DNA of 6,090 nt, from contig SBAY01000171.1 of the NCBI GenBank assembly GCA_005239945.1, positions 1-6,090 of the forward strand, in the 5' to 3' direction. A program made the position numbers and the translations under genes. The first letter of the stretch is position 1; every line of letters begins with the position of its first letter. Below are positions 4,160-6,090 of this stretch, piece by piece. The notes beneath the pieces are model-generated. The model saw nothing but the letters and a program-made list of their open reading frames with translations, did no database searches and had not been told where the DNA came from. This stretch comes from Nitrospira sp. Lineage in GTDB: Bacteria > UBA9089 > CG2-30-40-21 > SBAY01.

Positions 4160-5689
4160 ATGTCAATGCTGTCTGTTACGGATGATATTTTAATAAAATT
4201 TGAAGCTGTGCTCGATAAACGGGGCATTGACCGGAAACAATATTTTGAATTTAAAAAATGGCTGCGATATTTTTTGAATTTCTGTGCCAAATATCCGGTA
4301 CCTGAAGCCCATTCTGACCAGGTACGATTGTTCATCCGGAAATTGCGGGAAAAAGGACAGACCTCGTTTCAACAAAAACAGGCGGCGTATGCTGTATCTC
4401 TGTATTTTGAAATGCAGAGCAAAGACAAAAATGAAACCTTGCCCGCGAGTGTCGATACCAAAATGACGGTAAAGACACCGGCCTCTTCCACGCCTTTTGA
4501 CATGGAGAAATCTTCTAATACGACCAGTCTTTATCATAGGGATAAAACACCATCCCCTCGCTTTGATGCTGAAACGACTTCATCATATATCTCAAAGCCT
4601 CAGCATACCAAAAATATCTCTGTTCCATTGCCGTCGTCTATGCCGCCTAAGTCAACTTCATCTGCTGTGCCTGTTCAGCGCCAACCGTGGCGTCGTTGGG
4701 AAGAGGGCTATTCGGTAACATCCGATTCGCCGGAATGGGACTTAATCATCACCGCTCTTGTCTCAGAGATCAAAATGCGGCACTACTCCAGAAAGACGCT
4801 GAAAACTTATGCGTACTGGTCTCGCTAATTTCAACATTTTCTGCAACACAAATCGCCACAGGAACTTTCATCATCTGATGTCAAAGAATACCTTATCTTT
4901 CTTGCTGTTCAATGCCGTGTTTCTGCCTCGACACAGAATCAGGCATTCAATTTGCTACTATTTTTATTCAGGCATATCCTCAAACAAGACTTCGGCGAAC
5001 ACAGGGATGTTCCCCGGGCAAAAAAATCAAGCTATATCCCTGTAGTCCTTTCCCGAAAGGAGATAGAGTCTGTTTTGGAACATCTTCAATATCCTTATGG
5101 GCTTGTGGTTAAATTACTTTATGGCTGTGGGCTCAGATTATTTGAATGTCTGCAATTGCGTGTGAAGGATTTCAACTTCGATGCCGGGATACTCACTGTT
5201 CATGGCAAGGGGAAAAAGGACCGCACCATTTCCCTTCCACAGACAATTGTGCCGGAACTTATGCAACAGATTGAGGTTATCAAAAGGCTCCATGACAATG
5301 ACCTTGAGGCAGGGTACTCAGGCGTCTTTCTTGACAATTTGCTTGAGAAGAAATATCCTTTTGCGGCAAAGGATTTTATCTGGCAGTGGTTTTTTCCTCA
5401 AAAGTCCCTTACATCAGTCCCCGATAAAAAAGAGATTCGGCGGTATCATCTTCATGAAACTCATGTTCAGGGAGCGATTTACAATGCTGTTCGTCGGGCA
5501 AAGATTGCTAAACGCGTTACCTCCCATACCTTCCGCCACAGTTTTGCTACTCATCTATTGCAGGCCAATTATGACATCAGGACAATCCAGACGCTTTTGG
5601 GACATAGTGATGTAAGAACTACGATGATCTACACCCATTGTGTGCCAAGCAGAATGGTAAAAGAAATCAAAAGCCCACTGGATTTTTAA
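4160..5689 (+). pseudogene. intI: Integron integrase with an extra N-terminal domain, broken by one in-frame TAA
   Basis: The frame has 509 codons, with TAA at codon 223 (4826-4828); the same frame continues cleanly to 5689. Codons 1-87 form a first SAM-like core-binding domain (FKKWLRYFLNFCAKYPVPEA, QAAYAVSLYFEM). Codons 88-187 are a Ser/Thr/Pro-rich linker. Codons 190-285 are a second core-binding domain (YSRKTLKTYAYW, stop, FQHFLQHKSPQELSSSDVKEY). The rest is the tyrosine recombinase domain: Arg326 (YGCGLRLFE), Lys352 (GKGKKDRT), His456/Arg459 (SHTFRHSFATHLL), His482 (LLGHSD) and nucleophile Tyr491 (MIYTH). The IntI-specific insert with FIWQWFFPQ and RRYHLHETHVQGAI (about 405-440) separates it from XerC/D. 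Ordinary IntI proteins have roughly 320-340 residues. AGGAGG (4143-4148) lies 11 nt before ATG 4160; a second ATG is at 4166. The catalytic part has no ribosome site of its own, so the gene is probably inactive unless the stop is read through or is a sequence error. Confidence 0.9.
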
Positions 5690-5798
5690 TGTCTGGGATA
5701 TATTACGAACGGCTTAACAAGTTATACTCAACAGAGTCCCAATCTGTGATTTTTGCGACTTAGATTCTCAGTTCCAGGGTTCAGGGTTCCATGTTCAC

Positions 5799-5822
5799 GG
5801 TTGAAGAGTGGACTCTCTAACC
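5799..5822. repeat. Small hairpin downstream of intI
   Basis: GGTTGAAGAGT and ACTCTCTAACC are near-complementary (one mismatch and one G-T pair) around a tight loop. It lies about 110 nt after the intI stop. Without a following T-run it is not a convincing intrinsic terminator. Confidence 0.45.
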
Positions 5823-5924
5823 TTGAACCTGAACAGATACGGAATCGTAAATTATGCCCCCTTCAAGTATAGTTTAATACCTATTTTTGGTGGTATTCCT
5901 AAATAACTAACTTGTGTAAAAAAA

Positions 5925-5955
5925 GGAGATACGGAGATATTGGAGATATGGGGAT
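5925..5955 (+). repeat. Purine-rich short repeat, GGAGATA units
   Basis: GGAGATA appears at 5925, 5933 and 5942, followed by a related GGGGATA. The 8-9 nt spacing suggests a decayed tandem array. The word AGGAGAT is not followed by a usable coding frame. Confidence 0.7.
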
Positions 5956-5962
5956 AAATTTA

Positions 5963-5990
5963 TTGCAAATTGCAAATTGTAAATTGTAAA
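5963..5990 (+). repeat. Four tandem copies of a 7-bp unit, TTGYAAA
   Basis: The units are TTGCAAA, TTGCAAA, TTGTAAA and TTGTAAA without gaps, followed by TTTA. Copy number probably varies between strains through replication slippage. Confidence 0.85.
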
Positions 5991-6090
5991 TTTACAACGG
6001 ATGTTCCATCTGGTACCCACAGTGGTGATGTAGCTTAACCTATTGAGGATCAATTACTTTTGCGGTTTTTTGTCAATTTTTTTCTCGTGG

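Larger units (their letters stand above)
3982..4160 (-). other. attI: attI recombination region and first cassette junction
   Basis: On the - strand GTTAGGG (3982-3988) is the core site where cassette C1 meets the integron platform. The final base departs from the GTTRRRY consensus. No pairing attC-like arm lies on the intI side, as expected for attI. A motif related to ATTGAACAGTT occurs three times in the region: 3994-4004 (+), 4114-4125 (complement, with one extra base) and 4151-4161 (perfect complement, overlapping the intI start codon). These may be accessory integrase sites. The exact attI limits cannot be fixed by eye. Confidence 0.7.
204..5689. mobile_element. Integron: intI, attI and a leftward cassette array
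   Basis: An integron integrase gene on the + strand diverges from at least five cassettes on the - strand. Each cassette ends in an attC site bounded by 7-bp core sites related to RYYYAAC and GTTRRRY. Read on the - strand, the crossover points (G/TT of each GTTRRRY) fall near 3988, 3327, 2554, 1994, 1460 and 210. The cassettes are therefore about 661, 773, 560, 534 and 1250 nt, plus one cut by the window edge. The gene in every complete cassette reads away from intI, as expected when cassettes are added at attI and expressed from Pc. Each attC lies just 3' of its gene. I see no transposase, and no resistance gene, so this looks like a sedentary array rather than a clinical mobile integron. 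The true left end is outside the window. Confidence 0.93.
5690..6090. other. Noncoding right flank with low-complexity repeats
   Basis: No frame with a ribosome site and recognisable product is present on either strand. The stretch contains runs of GGTTCA/GGTTCC-like words (about 5771-5803) and their complement (CCTTGAACCTGAAC, about 5821-5834), a purine-rich repeat, a 7-bp tandem repeat, and a weak AATACC/GGTATT inverted repeat (5876-5881/5892-5897). No T-rich terminator follows intI. Confidence 0.6.

Noticed and set aside
4190..4537. Frames opposite to or shifted within the first part of intI
   Set aside because: The intI frame has recognisable domains and a ribosome site; the other frames do not.
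4826..4952. A frameshift as the cause of the split integrase
   Set aside because: Both halves are in the same frame (codon 1 at 4160, codon 265 at 4952), and the sequence between translates sensibly apart from one TAA, so a nonsense change fits better than an indel.
5799..5822. Intrinsic terminator for intI
   Set aside because: The hairpin has a tight loop and no T-run after it, so termination here is not supported.

Overview
The window is the start of an integron. An integron integrase gene (intI) lies on the + strand at 4160-5689. To its left an array of gene cassettes runs on the - strand. This is the standard layout: intI diverges from the cassettes across the attI/promoter region (3982-4160). 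Five complete cassettes can be bounded by their recombination sites. Going away from intI these are C1 3328-3988, C2 2555-3327, C3 1995-2554, C4 1461-1994 and C5 211-1460. A sixth begins near 210 and runs off the left edge.

Cassette contents: C1 is an addiction-module antitoxin plus a ParE/RelE-type toxin. C2 is a putative antitoxin plus a PemK/MazF-type toxin. C3 is HicB plus HicA. C4 is a TIGR04076-like protein of unknown function. C5 is a slipin (SPFH/band 7 membrane protein) behind its own promoter and a strongly structured 5' region. C6 opens with a 30-codon frame whose N-terminus looks like a cut-off HicA. The five attC sites fall into two families: two short ones of 63 nt, nearly identical to each other, and three long ones of 132-133 nt. 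This fits a resident chromosomal array fed from a limited attC pool. The toxin-antitoxin genes probably stabilise the array.

The intI gene has two unusual features. Its protein carries an extra N-terminal core-binding (SAM-like) domain and a long Ser/Thr/Pro-rich linker ahead of the usual integrase. It is also interrupted by a single in-frame TAA at codon 223, while every catalytic residue downstream is intact. The intI and cassette promoters are exact mirror images: each has a TTGACA -35 box inside one arm of a perfect 14-bp inverted repeat.

The organism is a bacterium with AT-leaning DNA, strong AGGAGG ribosome sites and TAA/TGA stops. The two-domain IntI and the style of the cassettes suggest an environmental lineage such as an anammox-type planctomycete or a deltaproteobacterium. 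That assignment is a guess from memory and nothing here proves it. The right end (5690-6090) holds no gene I can support, only low-complexity short repeats.
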